Notes: generated from the sequence alone by a model not told the origin. Counted from the first letter of the stretch, positions 1 to 8,823 are shown. The stretch is 30,245 bases of DNA from CAYUCY01 sp964443525 (GCA_964443525.1 CAYUCY010000012.1:1-30245); one strand, 5' to 3'. Numbers and translations are program-made.

Positions 1-384
1 CAAGCAGTTCCTCTTGCGTTGCGTGAAAATGCTCTTGCTCTCGGTGCCACGCCCGCAGAGATGATAAAAGGGGTCGCACTTCCCGCTGCCATGCCCGGAA
101 TTTTGGCCTCGATTCTTCTTGCCGTTGCGCGCGCTATCGGCGAGACTATGCTCGTTGTAATGGCTGCAGGCCTTATGGCTCATTTGACGCTTAACCCGTT
201 TCAGTCCGTTACAACCATCACGGTTCAAATTGTAAGCCTCCTGACCGGTGATCAGGAGTTCTCAAGCCCCAAAACTCTATCGGCTTTCGCTCTCGGTACG
301 ACCTTGTTCTTTTTAACACTTTGCCTAAACTTGTGGGCTCTTCGCGTCGTTCGAAAACATCGAGAAAAATATGAGCAAGCTTAA
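1..384 (+). CDS. pstC: Phosphate ABC transporter permease PstC, C-terminal part
   Basis: Open reading frame that enters from the left edge; only the last 127 codons are present. PstC is one of the two inner-membrane subunits of the high-affinity phosphate importer PstSCAB. The visible part holds the cytoplasmic EAA loop that contacts the ATPase PstB (pattern ENALALGAT then LPAAMPGI), followed by a membrane helix with the family motif ARAIGET and a last hydrophobic segment before a basic tail (RVVRKHREKYEQ). The stop overlaps the start of pstA by 14 bp, so the two are probably translationally coupled. The promoter and any PhoB site lie outside the window. The family assignment is firm; the N-terminus cannot be judged. 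Confidence 0.93.
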   Translation, partial: QAVPLALRENALALGATPAEMIKGVALPAAMPGILASILLAVARAIGETMLVVMAAGLMAHLTLNPFQSVTTITVQIVSLLTGDQEFSSPKTLSAFALGTTLFFLTLCLNLWALRVVRKHREKYEQA

Positions 385-1636
385 TCGTCTTTTAAGGCCG
401 AGAGTGGCTCAAAACATTCACCGACGCCATCGGAAAGATCGCCGTTTCAAAGCTTATGCCACAGCCGCCGTTTTTCTCATTGTCGCTTTTATCGGGCTGT
501 TGATGGCGGGCCTTTTGATCAAGGGCCTCCCTGCTTTCAAAAGAGCGGAGATCGGGCTCGATATTTCTTTTGAGACGGCGGCATCTCAAAACTCTTACAG
601 CACCTTGGATACCAACAAGTTAATCATGGAAGCTCTTCGTGATATTTTCCCGAAAATCTCCGAGGAGGAATTGCTTCGAACCCGGCGTCTTCTAAGCCCG
701 GGTGCCGGAAAAATTCTTTTTAGGGCGCTGAAGACTGAAAATACTTCCCCAAAGCAGAAGGTGCGTCTCTGGATCCCTGCGGCCGATGATGCCGATGCCT
801 TTTTAAAAAATCGCAAAGAACATCAAATCCCCGAGAGATTTCGCCGTCTGGATGACGCTCTTATTAAACGTCTCGATCAGTTGGAAGAAAAAGGGCTTCT
901 TCGCATTTCCTTTAATAGCCGATTTCTGATGGAATCGGATGCCCGAGATCCTGAGTTTGCAGGCCTTTTTGGCGCACTCAAGGGGAGCCTCTGCTTGCTT
1001 TTCATCACGCTTTCAATCGGTTTTCCGTTAGGTGTGGGCACGGCCATTTACTTGGAAGAGTTCTCCAAAAAATCCAGACTCGCACATCTGATCGAGGTTA
1101 ATATTTCAAACTTGGCAGCCGTTCCTTCCATCATTTTCGGTCTTCTGGGGCTTGCCGTTTTTTTAAATATGCTATCCCTCCCCCGTTCTTCGACCCTTGT
1201 GGGCGGATTGACTCTCTCTCTCATGACCCTTCCCATTATTATCATTTCAACTCGAACAGCCTTGAGAACCGTTCCGAAGGCCATCCGTATGGCGGCTTTC
1301 GGTCTGGGAGCCTCTCAAATGCAAGTTGTTTTTCACCATGTGCTCCCGGCAGCCCTTCCAGGAATTGCAACGGGCACGCTCCTCGGGCTTGCACGAGCTC
1401 TGGGGGAGACTGCACCTCTGTTGATGATCGGGATGATGGCTTATATCGGAAGCCCTCCTGGAAGCCCTCTGGATCCGTCTTCGGCTCTCCCCGTTCAGAT
1501 TTTTACCTGGTCAAGGAATCCCGAGCCCGGATTTCTCTCCAATGCCGCGGGTGCCATTCTGATTCTCATCGGGATTCTTTTCGTGTTAAATTTAGGAGCC
1601 CTTTATATCCGCAAAAAATTCGAGCGAAAGTGGTAA
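371..1636 (+). CDS. pstA: Phosphate ABC transporter permease PstA with N-terminal DUF3333-type extension
   Basis: Second membrane subunit of the Pst phosphate importer. At 421 residues it is longer than the roughly 300-residue enterobacterial PstA. Residues 1-30 are strongly basic, 30-50 form a membrane helix, and about 55-195 are a mostly hydrophilic, probably periplasmic region; this matches the DUF3333-type N-terminal extension known in alphaproteobacterial PstA. The permease domain starts near residue 200. Its EAA loop is at about 306-335 (AAFGLGASQ, then LPAALPGIATG), followed by ARALGETAPLL. It overlaps pstC by 14 bp and is followed by pstB after 3 bp. The extension supports an alphaproteobacterial origin; its function is unknown. 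Confidence 0.95.
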   Translation: MSKLNRLLRPRVAQNIHRRHRKDRRFKAYATAAVFLIVAFIGLLMAGLLIKGLPAFKRAEIGLDISFETAASQNSYSTLDTNKLIMEALRDIFPKISEEELLRTRRLLSPGAGKILFRALKTENTSPKQKVRLWIPAADDADAFLKNRKEHQIPERFRRLDDALIKRLDQLEEKGLLRISFNSRFLMESDARDPEFAGLFGALKGSLCLLFITLSIGFPLGVGTAIYLEEFSKKSRLAHLIEVNISNLAAVPSIIFGLLGLAVFLNMLSLPRSSTLVGGLTLSLMTLPIIIISTRTALRTVPKAIRMAAFGLGASQMQVVFHHVLPAALPGIATGTLLGLARALGETAPLLMIGMMAYIGSPPGSPLDPSSALPVQIFTWSRNPEPGFLSNAAGAILILIGILFVLNLGALYIRKKFERKW

Positions 1637-1639
1637 AAA

Positions 1640-2407
1640 ATGCCTTCATCTCCTGTTAAAATGTCCGCCAGCAACCTCAACCTCTATTACGGGGAGAAAC
1701 AGGCTCTTTTTTCAATAAGTCTTTCGATTCCCGAACGTCAGGTGACCGCTCTCATCGGCCCGTCCGGATGTGGGAAAAGCTCTTTTATGCGCTGCCTGAA
1801 TCGCATGAATGATCTCGTTGACGGCGTGAGAATCCGAGGAACGGTCCTTCTGGATGGTCAGGATATTTATCAAAAATCAGTAGACGTCGTTCAACTGCGC
1901 GCCCGCATCGGCATGGTTTTTCAAAAACCCAACCCTTTCCCAAAATCCATTTACGAGAACGTGGCTTACGGTCCCCGCATCCACGGGTTGTTTCGAACAC
2001 GGGATGAGCTGGATGAAATCGTGTGTACCAGCCTTGAAAGGGCGGCTCTGTTCGAAGAGGTCAAAGATCGTCTCCACCAACCGGGCACCTCTCTTTCAGG
2101 CGGACAACAACAACGTCTGTGTATCGCTCGAGCCATTGCCGTGAGCCCTGAAATGATTTTGATGGACGAACCGACATCGGCTCTCGACCCCATCGCAACG
2201 GCTCGAGTAGAAGAACTGATTGACGAGTTACGTCTCAACTATACGATCGTGATCGTCACCCATAGCCTCCATCAAGCAGCCCGCGTTTCTCAACAGACAG
2301 CCTTCTTCCATTTGGGACAGCTTGTTGAGTCAGGGCCGACGGGAGACCTCTTCACCAATCCCCGAGATGAGAAAACACAGGAATATATCACGGGCCGCTT
2401 CGGCTAA
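1640..2407 (+). CDS. pstB: Phosphate ABC transporter ATP-binding protein PstB
   Basis: Cytoplasmic ATPase of the Pst importer, 255 residues, the normal size. All ABC motifs are intact: Walker A GPSGCGKSS (about 40-48), Q-loop in MVFQKPNPFP (about 92-101), signature LSGGQQQR (152-159), Walker B MILMDEP (172-178), and the switch histidine in VTHS (H208). The CLNRMNDL stretch after Walker A is characteristic of PstB and separates it from other ABC ATPases. It starts 3 bp after the pstA stop, so one polycistronic message is likely. PstB also takes part in phosphate signalling through PhoU in well-studied bacteria. Confidence 0.97.
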   Translation: MPSSPVKMSASNLNLYYGEKQALFSISLSIPERQVTALIGPSGCGKSSFMRCLNRMNDLVDGVRIRGTVLLDGQDIYQKSVDVVQLRARIGMVFQKPNPFPKSIYENVAYGPRIHGLFRTRDELDEIVCTSLERAALFEEVKDRLHQPGTSLSGGQQQRLCIARAIAVSPEMILMDEPTSALDPIATARVEELIDELRLNYTIVIVTHSLHQAARVSQQTAFFHLGQLVESGPTGDLFTNPRDEKTQEYITGRFG

Positions 2408-2424
2408 AAGAAAGAGAGAGAAAA

Positions 2425-3102
2425 ATGGTCACAACCCACATCGTAAAATCCTATGACGAAGACCTGAAGCACCTAAATGATGATATTGCCCGCATGGGAG
2501 AGCTCACCATCAATCAAATCAATAAATCGGTTACAGCCATTTTAGAGCGCAATGCAAAGCTGGCCGAACAAGTCATTCAAGAAGATAGTCTCATTGATCG
2601 ATTGGAGCATGATATTGATACCTTTGCGATCCGTATGATTGCCCTAAGGCAGCCCGTTGCAAGAGATCTCCGCAATGTGGTTTGCTCTCTTAAAATTTCG
2701 AGTCATTTGGAAAGGATAGCCGACTATGCGGTCAATCTGGCGCGGCGAGCTCTTCAACTTCAAGAGATGCCTTCCGTTCCCTCTGTTTCTCTGATTCCGA
2801 AGATGACGGCGATTTGCATTGATATGATTCGGGAAACGCTTCAAGCCTATTTCGACGGAGATGACAAGGAAGCTCTCAAGGCTTGGCATCGGGATCAGGA
2901 GATTGATGACCTTTATACATCATACCTTCGGGAACTTCTAACCTACATGATGGAAGACGCCCGCAACATCACGCCCTGTACTCAGCTTCTCTTTGCTGCA
3001 AAGAACATCGAACGCATGGGCGATCACACAACCGACATCGCCGAGCAAGTATACTACCTGGTCCACGGAACCCTTTTCCAATCTCCGATCCAAGACACTT
3101 AA
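2425..3102 (+). CDS. phoU: Phosphate signalling protein PhoU
   Basis: 225-residue helical protein with two PhoU half-domains. Each carries the metal-binding E/D signature: ERIADYAVNLARRA in the first repeat and ERMGDHTTDIAEQV in the second. PhoU sits on the cytoplasmic face and links the Pst transporter to the PhoR/PhoB two-component system, lowering uptake and Pho regulon expression when phosphate is plentiful. A purine-rich GAAAGAGAGAG stretch 17-7 bases upstream can serve as ribosome binding site, and it follows pstB after 17 bp. In many alphaproteobacteria phoB follows phoU; here it does not, and an unrelated hydrolase comes next. Confidence 0.96.
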   Translation: MVTTHIVKSYDEDLKHLNDDIARMGELTINQINKSVTAILERNAKLAEQVIQEDSLIDRLEHDIDTFAIRMIALRQPVARDLRNVVCSLKISSHLERIADYAVNLARRALQLQEMPSVPSVSLIPKMTAICIDMIRETLQAYFDGDDKEALKAWHRDQEIDDLYTSYLRELLTYMMEDARNITPCTQLLFAAKNIERMGDHTTDIAEQVYYLVHGTLFQSPIQDT

Positions 3103-3114
3103 GATTATCCTGAG

Positions 3115-4269
3115 ATGAATCTCATGAACTTAAAGCTCCCACCTCAAATAAAAAATGTGCACTTAGAAATTCTTTCCCTTCTTTTTTTATTTTTTATAAT
3201 ATCAAGCCTAGAGGCTATGCCAAAAGAATTGAAACTTCCTCAACCTACAGGAGTATATTCAGTAGGAACAAAAGCCATAGAAGTCCTCGACCCTGCTCGA
3301 ACCATGCTGAGAGGCAATAACTCAAGGCGATTTATGATTCAAGCCTTTTATCCCTCAAAGGAGCATAAGGGGGTGTACCCTTACATGCCGGAAACAATAG
3401 ATGATGGATTAGTCCAGGGGACGAAAGTTCTAACTTGGTCGAAGCCAAATGCTGAATTCTTAAGGACGCAAAAATTTCCCGTTATCATTTTTGTCCCGGG
3501 ACGTGGGGGCATGAGGCAGCAATATACAATCTTATGTGAGGAATTAGCCTCCCAAGGATATGTTGTCTTGTCTATCGATATCCCTTATGCGGCGAGTTTC
3601 GTAAAATTTCCAGACGGCACTAAAATTGTTCTTACCCTTAAAGATGCTTGGAGAGTGCCGAGAGATCGAGACTATCGCTATCAATATGATGATGAAATTA
3701 TTGAAAGCGCTCTCAAAGACATTGAAGTTCTTTTAAAGGACTTCAATGATCTGAATGTAAAAGAACTTGGAATGCTTTGTGACCCTGAACATATTATTTT
3801 GATAGGTCATAGTTTGGGAGGTAACATCTCTCATATTTTAGGTTTTAAAGAGGCTCGTATAAAAGCCGTGGTAGATATTGACTCTAAAATTACGGAACGA
3901 AAAATTTTCGGCCGCATCGGAGTTTCTCCGAATTCTACTGGAAAGCCTGTCCTATTTATTCGAGGCATGATGCAGTATCAAGAAGATGTTGGCGATCAAT
4001 TACAAAAAATCAAAAATGCAACGATTTGGTCTCCCCTTGTTGAACATAGCGCTTTTTCAGACAACGCCTATTTTGCGGCACACATAAGAGGCTTCGGACG
4101 ACAAGGATTTTTTTCTGACTTCATAAACTGGCTTTTCAAGCGTGATCCCCATTGGGATTCTGTCGGAACAAATCTTGGAGGGAAGTCAACAGAGCAATGG
4201 TTTTCAGAATACAGAACATATGTAGTCGGATGGCTTCGTCAACGAGGAGGATTTCCTCCCAAGCTGTAA
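3115..4269 (+). CDS. Exported alpha/beta hydrolase, PAF-acetylhydrolase-like
   Basis: 384 residues. An N-terminal hydrophobic stretch (about 17-34) ending in SSLEA looks like a signal peptide, so the enzyme probably acts in the periplasm or outside the cell. The fold signature is clear: oxyanion region FVPGRGGMRQ (about 126-135), nucleophile elbow GHSLGG (231-236, S233), a candidate catalytic Asp in VVDID (D254 or D256), and a His in VEHSAFSD (H311). The order, and the HSxFSD motif around the histidine, resemble the platelet-activating-factor acetylhydrolase II/lipase group; the real substrate is unknown. It begins 12 bp after phoU without a good ribosome binding site (a second ATG lies at 3124), and it is visibly AT-richer than the pst genes. 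It could be read through from the pst operon or be an independent insertion. Confidence 0.8.
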   Translation: MNLMNLKLPPQIKNVHLEILSLLFLFFIISSLEAMPKELKLPQPTGVYSVGTKAIEVLDPARTMLRGNNSRRFMIQAFYPSKEHKGVYPYMPETIDDGLVQGTKVLTWSKPNAEFLRTQKFPVIIFVPGRGGMRQQYTILCEELASQGYVVLSIDIPYAASFVKFPDGTKIVLTLKDAWRVPRDRDYRYQYDDEIIESALKDIEVLLKDFNDLNVKELGMLCDPEHIILIGHSLGGNISHILGFKEARIKAVVDIDSKITERKIFGRIGVSPNSTGKPVLFIRGMMQYQEDVGDQLQKIKNATIWSPLVEHSAFSDNAYFAAHIRGFGRQGFFSDFINWLFKRDPHWDSVGTNLGGKSTEQWFSEYRTYVVGWLRQRGGFPPKL

Positions 4270-4286
4270 AGATTCTCGGCACGATC

Positions 4287-4311
4287 CCCCGCCTGGGTTA
4301 GGGGCTTTTTT
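4287..4311 (+). terminator. Possible weak rho-independent terminator
   Basis: A CCCC/GGGG stem (4287-4290 with 4301-4304) with a 10-base loop is followed by a run of six T (4306-4311), 17 bases after the hydrolase stop. The stem is short, so termination may be inefficient. Confidence 0.4.
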
Positions 4312-4385
4312 CAGACTCCTGGACCTCCCTTTAACTCCTTAACCTAAAAGGAAAATTCTTGAAATCAAATTTGAAGTGTGATCTC

Positions 4386-4432
4386 TTGAAAAGCATGGAG
4401 AATGGGCTCACTATCCGAGCTTTTCAAAGGAG
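4386..4432 (+). promoter_or_regulatory. Hairpin abutting the Shine-Dalgarno of the following gene
   Basis: A perfect 9-bp inverted repeat, TTGAAAAGC (4386-4394) and GCTTTTCAA (4419-4427), is separated by 24 bases. The right arm overlaps by two bases a strong ribosome binding site AAAGGAG (4426-4432), which sits 6 bases before a TTG start at 4439. In RNA the hairpin could hide or present the binding site. The repeat is seen directly; the regulatory role is inference. Confidence 0.4.
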
Positions 4433-4438
4433 CAAACC

Positions 4439-4687
4439 TTGAAAAATCTATATATTCTACCAATCCTTATGTTCATGGGAGACTCTGCTTTTTGTTCTAA
4501 TTCTGCAGTGGAAGAGGAAGATCAATCAAACCCTTCATTCTCCAAAGCAGTTGATATACCTCAACCGCCCAAAAATCTGCCTTTCCAACAAGACCATCTT
4601 CATGAAAACGCACCGCTCAACGTCGCCGAGAAATCTGATCCATGGGATTCTTGGAGCTACGAAGAAAGCATGAGTGATGATTCTTAA
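4439..4687 (+). CDS. Small exported protein of unknown function
   Basis: 82 residues starting at a TTG codon, chosen because AAAGGAG lies 6 bases upstream. The first 19 residues (MKNLYILPILMFMGDSAFC) look like a signal peptide. The mature part of about 60 residues is acidic and low in complexity, with many S, E, D and P and an acidic C-terminus (SYEESMSDDS), and is probably disordered. A lipobox is not convincing. I do not recognise a family. It stands alone between the hydrolase and a convergent exporter gene, with no clear terminator. Small secreted acidic proteins of this kind are common among lineage-specific genes of host-associated bacteria, but no function can be assigned. Confidence 0.6.
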   Translation: MKNLYILPILMFMGDSAFCSNSAVEEEDQSNPSFSKAVDIPQPPKNLPFQQDHLHENAPLNVAEKSDPWDSWSYEESMSDDS

Positions 4688-4816
4688 TTTTTTAAGCTCA
4701 AGTATTTTTCACTTAAAATATGTCTCCCCTTTCCTCAATGATCCCCTCTTGAAAATGATACAAGAAGTCTCTCAATGTCTGGTAGAATGAGTCTAATGAG
4801 AGTTAAAGCTATAAAC

Positions 4817-6394
4817 CTAAAGAATCATGGGGACCGCTTCTGTGCTCTGCCCTTTTTGAGGCTTAAAGCCTCTGATATGGCGGGCGATGGTCAAAACAGC
4901 TAAAGCCGAGAGCCCAGCTCCGATCAGCATGTTCTTGGCGAAGGCCGAAATGAAAGCCTCTTCCACAATTCGCGATACCTCCTCCCCATCAGGCACAAAA
5001 ACTTGAATTTTTTCAAGGCCCCGCTGAGCACTCATAAGAAGCTTAACGAGCCCTTCACGCGCCTGATCCGTCAAAGAAATGCTCTTTTCTTGAAGAATCT
5101 GATCAAATCGGGTACGACCGAAAATTACGACAAGGCTGGTTGAGGCAATCACACTGATGGTATTCCCCATCATCATGGCCATTGTAAAGATTGCGGAGCC
5201 CGTATTCATTTCTTCAGGTTTGATCGTTTTAAACATGAGAGTATTAATGCTCGGGAAGCTGAGGCCTTGCCCGATACCCGCCAAGATCAAAACACTCACC
5301 ACAAAAATAAGACCTGTTGAGAGACTAAAAAAGCTCATGAGAATACCGGCCGACACGAGAATTCCGAGTCCTGTTAAAATAGGAACTCGTGCATCGAAAT
5401 GATCGACAAGCTTGCCGCCAAAGGGAGCAAGGGCTCCGAGTGCCAAGGTAAACGCCAAAAAGACGAGGCTGGCCTCAAAGTTACTGAGCTGAAGAGAGTT
5501 TTGAAGGTAAAGCCCAACCATAATCAGCGTCATCGAAAAATTATAGCTCGTCGCCCAAATCGCTCCCAAGATCGCCCGAAAGGGCTTATTTTTCAGGAGG
5601 GAGTTCGGGATCACCTGCACAGCACTCTTCCGGTCCCGAAGGATAAAAAGTCCCAGCACAACAATGCTGAGGGCGCCAACGCCGAGTAACTTCGGATCTG
5701 AAAAACCCCAGATTTCAATCTGATTGAGTGCGAACATGATGCCGACGAGTCCCATCGCCAAAAGAGGGATGCTGATCGGATCCAGCTTTTTTGCCTCCAC
5801 TAATTTCATATTTTCGGCTTGGGCAAGCTTGTAAATACTTCCGATCACGATCAACCCGAGAGGTATATTGACGTAGAAAATCCAGCGCCACCCTACGGTT
5901 TCGATGATAAAGCCTGCAAGGGTCGGACCGGCTGCAAGGCCCAAGCCCGCGATGCCGCCGATGATACCAAGGGCCGTCCCTTGTCTCTCAGAAGGCATAG
6001 AAGTAAAGACGAGACCGTAAGCAGGAGCCGAAAAGATAGCGGCCCCAATTCCTTGGAAAACGCGGCCCACCACTAACACTTCGATGGATTGACCCATCCC
6101 CGTCAAGAGAGAACCTGCCATAAATAAGAGCATGCCTATAATAAGGCTAATTTTCTTGCCGAAGATATCAGCCATTCGTCCAGCTGGAACGACTAAGGCT
6201 CCCCAAACAAGTACATAACCGCTTAAAAGCCATTGAAGATCGTTCAGATTTACTTTGATTTCGTCTGCAATCGGCAAAAGAGCCTGATTGACGGCCGTGT
6301 AATCAATATTCATTAAAAAAACGAGCAAACAAATGGTAAACAACAGCAGCCATGCAGGCAAAGGAATGAAAGCCGGTTTGGAGGAAGAAGACAT
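4817..6394 (-). CDS. MFS drug:H+ antiporter, DHA2 (EmrB/QacA) family
   Basis: 525 residues with about 14 hydrophobic segments, the normal topology of DHA2 exporters. It has the N-terminal signature IDYTAVNQALLPIADE and the DQWLLSGY-like stretch of this family, loop motif A as GRMADIFGKK, and antiporter motif C around GLAAGPTLAGF followed by WRWIFYVNIPLG. It would expel hydrophobic compounds using the proton gradient; the substrate cannot be read from sequence. No membrane-fusion partner (EmrA type) is adjacent, so it may act alone. The start has AAGGA about 10 bases upstream. A loop of roughly 60 residues near 425-485 between the last helices is normal for the family. Confidence 0.9.
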   Translation of the reverse strand: MSSSSKPAFIPLPAWLLLFTICLLVFLMNIDYTAVNQALLPIADEIKVNLNDLQWLLSGYVLVWGALVVPAGRMADIFGKKISLIIGMLLFMAGSLLTGMGQSIEVLVVGRVFQGIGAAIFSAPAYGLVFTSMPSERQGTALGIIGGIAGLGLAAGPTLAGFIIETVGWRWIFYVNIPLGLIVIGSIYKLAQAENMKLVEAKKLDPISIPLLAMGLVGIMFALNQIEIWGFSDPKLLGVGALSIVVLGLFILRDRKSAVQVIPNSLLKNKPFRAILGAIWATSYNFSMTLIMVGLYLQNSLQLSNFEASLVFLAFTLALGALAPFGGKLVDHFDARVPILTGLGILVSAGILMSFFSLSTGLIFVVSVLILAGIGQGLSFPSINTLMFKTIKPEEMNTGSAIFTMAMMMGNTISVIASTSLVVIFGRTRFDQILQEKSISLTDQAREGLVKLLMSAQRGLEKIQVFVPDGEEVSRIVEEAFISAFAKNMLIGAGLSALAVLTIARHIRGFKPQKGQSTEAVPMIL

Positions 6395-6826
6395 AAGTGT
6401 TATTCCTTTTTTAAAGAGAGAAAATCTGGGGCCCGATGCTCTGCCTTAGATTCACGCAGATAATTAAAATGCAATATTCTATAATTTTAACCAAAAAATT
6501 TTATCACGATTTTCGAAAGTGTAAATAGAGTACCCGAAGAAGAAATTTCTCATCCCTGTGAAAAACCCCGAGCCCTCTTTCACCTTCTTTTTTTAGTATC
6601 TGCTTTAAACCTCTTTAAGGAGGCTTCATCGCCAGCAAACAGAGCCTCGTCAAGACTGTAAAAGGTAGCTCGTGGCTATAACGTGAAAGATCTATAGCAC
6701 GATCTGGAGGCTCTGAGAGAAATATGACATTAGATGCGCTTCTTCACAATAGGCCCCGTTGCCAAATCTGAAATTCTGAGGTATTCATCCAGACCATAAC
6801 CTTCAGGAATCTTAATAGGGGAAACA
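6395..6826. other. 432-bp gap without a confident gene
   Basis: Lies between the divergent starts of the exporter (-) and the small membrane protein (+). I see no tRNA and no open frame of useful length. The part near 6460-6525 is AT-rich and probably holds the exporter promoter. On the minus strand two short protein-like stretches end in stops: about 34 codons ending near 6728 (contains IPEGYGLDEYLRISDLATGP) and about 31 codons ending at 6580 (contains SLDEALFAGDEASLKRFKAD). They may be remnants of decayed genes or chance. Confidence 0.4.
6558..6594 (+). terminator. Possible terminator-like hairpin inside the gap
   Basis: GTGAAA (6558-6563) pairs with TTTCAC (6578-6583) across a 14-base loop, and a run of seven T follows (6588-6594). 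No plus-strand gene precedes it, so it would end only a short unannotated transcript. The stem is weak. Confidence 0.25.
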
Positions 6827-7318
6827 ATGAATAGACTCTATTTAAAGCTAGTGCTGTGCACTTTAATTGGGGCCATCCTAGCGCTTTCCTCTCATATTTA
6901 TATTTCTGAATGGGTTAACCCCTTCATTACAAAAATGATGGAAGGATTAAACTCACCCACTGGGAATTATCCTTTCCATATAACGGCTGCTGCTTATGGC
7001 ACTACTTTTGTGACTGTGGGGTTGCTTGTTTTTGTATATTATCAAGCTGGTCATTTACTTACGATTTCAAATTCCGGAGCAAAGGTATTCGTTCTCACAG
7101 TTATTATTCTAGAGATGAAAGGTAGTCTTTTGCGACAACCGTTGATGGATTATCTCATTAATAGCTCCTTGTATGGCATGGAACATCCTTTTGCTTTTAT
7201 CTTATTAAGCAATATTGATAAATGGATTGCTAACCTATTCATTTCCTTTTGCCTTGTTTATTTTTGCCCAACGAGATATAAGGCAGCCAGCTCTTCTGTC
7301 AGGATCACCCATTCCTAA
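6827..7318 (+). CDS. Small integral membrane protein of unknown function
   Basis: 163 residues with an ATG preceded by AGGGG about 8 bases upstream. Four hydrophobic segments are visible, near residues 7-25, 53-76, 85-96 and 120-147, which predicts a polytopic inner-membrane protein; the first might alternatively be a signal anchor. I do not recognise the family and see no catalytic motif. It is AT-richer than neighbouring core genes. Its TAA overlaps the stop of the converging PhoD-like gene: both stops share the bases CTAA at 7315-7318. The preceding 432 bp contain no gene, so it probably has its own promoter. Confidence 0.65.
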   Translation: MNRLYLKLVLCTLIGAILALSSHIYISEWVNPFITKMMEGLNSPTGNYPFHITAAAYGTTFVTVGLLVFVYYQAGHLLTISNSGAKVFVLTVIILEMKGSLLRQPLMDYLINSSLYGMEHPFAFILLSNIDKWIANLFISFCLVYFCPTRYKAASSSVRITHS

Positions 7319-8823
7319 GAGTGCAAAGATTGGCGATAGTGCAACGGATAACTTAAATCATCCAAAAGTGAGCCGCCCGCTGCATAAACTTGAACGAGAA
7401 GCATTGGCGAAGAGCCATCTTTGCCCGCAAGGGTAATGCGAGTAAAGAGGTTTTGAGTTCTCACCGCACTTCTGTGGTGCGCTGAAAACATAAACTCTTG
7501 GGATGGAAGCGTGACTTGTGCCTTAAAGCTCTCGGGAACATCATAAATATACGCATAAAACCCTGAAGAGACCACCTCCGTGAAAACCCTGTTCGTCCCG
7601 ATAAAATCTTCCGACTCCTCTTCCTTTTGAAACACCTTATATTGACCTGAGTAAGCCGCATGTGCATCTCCTGAAAGGATAACAGGATCTCGTTTGTTCT
7701 CAATCAGAAGTCGGGTGATGGCTCCCAACTGATAAGGATAGCCAAACCATCCGTCCTGGTTTTCCTGGCAAATCATGGGCACGGGGCTTACCAAAAAAAG
7801 AAGGTCGAATTGACCCGTCTGTTGAAGCCAATCACGGAATCCCTCTAGCTGGCGCTGAGAAATAATTTGATCCCGTGTTCGTTCAAAGCGCGTATCAAAG
7901 AAAAAGAACCGAGCTCCTTTTCTTGAGGCTGTATACCAAAAATCCAGACGAAGGAGGCGTTCAAGAGATATGTTCTGAGGACCTAAATAATACTGATAAT
8001 TTAAAAAGGAACCTAGAGCCGCTTGAAAAACGTCGGGATCTTCCTGTATGTCTTCTGCCCCATAATTATTCTTAAAAAGATGATCATCCTCTTGCATCAG
8101 GGTCGGAGTGATCGACATCAGATGCCTAAGCCAAGGAGTTGAAAAAGCAGTCTTATGAATTTCATTATACTGTTCAAGTGTTCGCGGGCGGTAAAACCAA
8201 TCAACGAGCCAATAAAGATCTGCTTAGATCTGGTCTCCGATCATGAGAAAAAGATCAAGAGGCCTGCCATCTTCCACTTGCCGAACGATTGAGCGGAAGG
8301 TCTCGTCCCCAGCCTCGAGCCCCATATTCCACCCGAAAACCCTCATATAATTTCGACAGGACCCCACCACAAAAGACAGGGGGGCGGGACTTTCCCCATC
8401 GTCAGTTTCAAAAGTCCCCGAAGAAGCCTGTTCCCAGCAAAGTTTATCCATGGGCACAAGACTCGCCACCTCTCGGTGAACATACCCCATTTGATAGAAA
8501 TATTTTTCTCCTCGATGCAACCCTTGAAACCGAAGCATCCCGCAATAATCATTTTCAGCACAACAAAGACCCTGGCAACACAGCTGAAAGGATTTATCGG
8601 TATACATTTCCGTTCTGGAAAAGGGAGCTAGACGAGCCACCAAAAAATAAGTCTCTCTTGACGTGCTCTCCTCTCCTTTTCCATGAAGGAAAACCGAGGT
8701 TTTCGTGACTAACCCGACGCGCGGCCCCACCGTGACGGGGTGAACGTCGTACAAATCAGAAACAGAAGCTCTGAGAGAGCTTACCCCTAGAAGAATGATA
8801 AAGACTGATAGGATCCCCCGCAT
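7315..8823 (-). pseudogene. PhoD-like metallophosphatase interrupted by one in-frame TAA
   Basis: A single 503-codon frame runs through the whole interval on the minus strand apart from one stop codon at 8224-8226. The N-terminal part (199 residues) has a signal peptide (MRGILSVFIILLGVSSLRAS), cysteine-rich segments (CCQGLCC) and the PhoD core motifs FVVGSCRN and LMIGDQI. The frame then reads TAA and continues ADLYWLVDWFYRPRTLEQYN, so the family motif GD-x-IYAD has lost its tyrosine codon (TAT or TAC to TAA). The rest holds EDDHLFKNNYG, FFFFDTRFERT and the metal ligand motif LSGDAHAAYSG. The intact enzyme would be an exported phosphodiesterase or alkaline phosphatase. The start at 8823 has GGAGGGG 5 bases upstream. 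Reinitiation at 8118 would give a 267-residue fragment lacking the first metal site, so I call a pseudogene; a sequencing error is possible. Confidence 0.8.

Noticed and set aside
6480..6485. Perfect TATAAT on the plus strand
   Set aside because: No -35 at a fitting distance and the surrounding DNA is AT-rich, so chance is likely.
7315..8118. Separate gene for the C-terminal half of the PhoD-like protein
   Set aside because: Its frame is continuous with the upstream part, it lacks the first metal site and has no start signal of its own; better seen as one interrupted gene.
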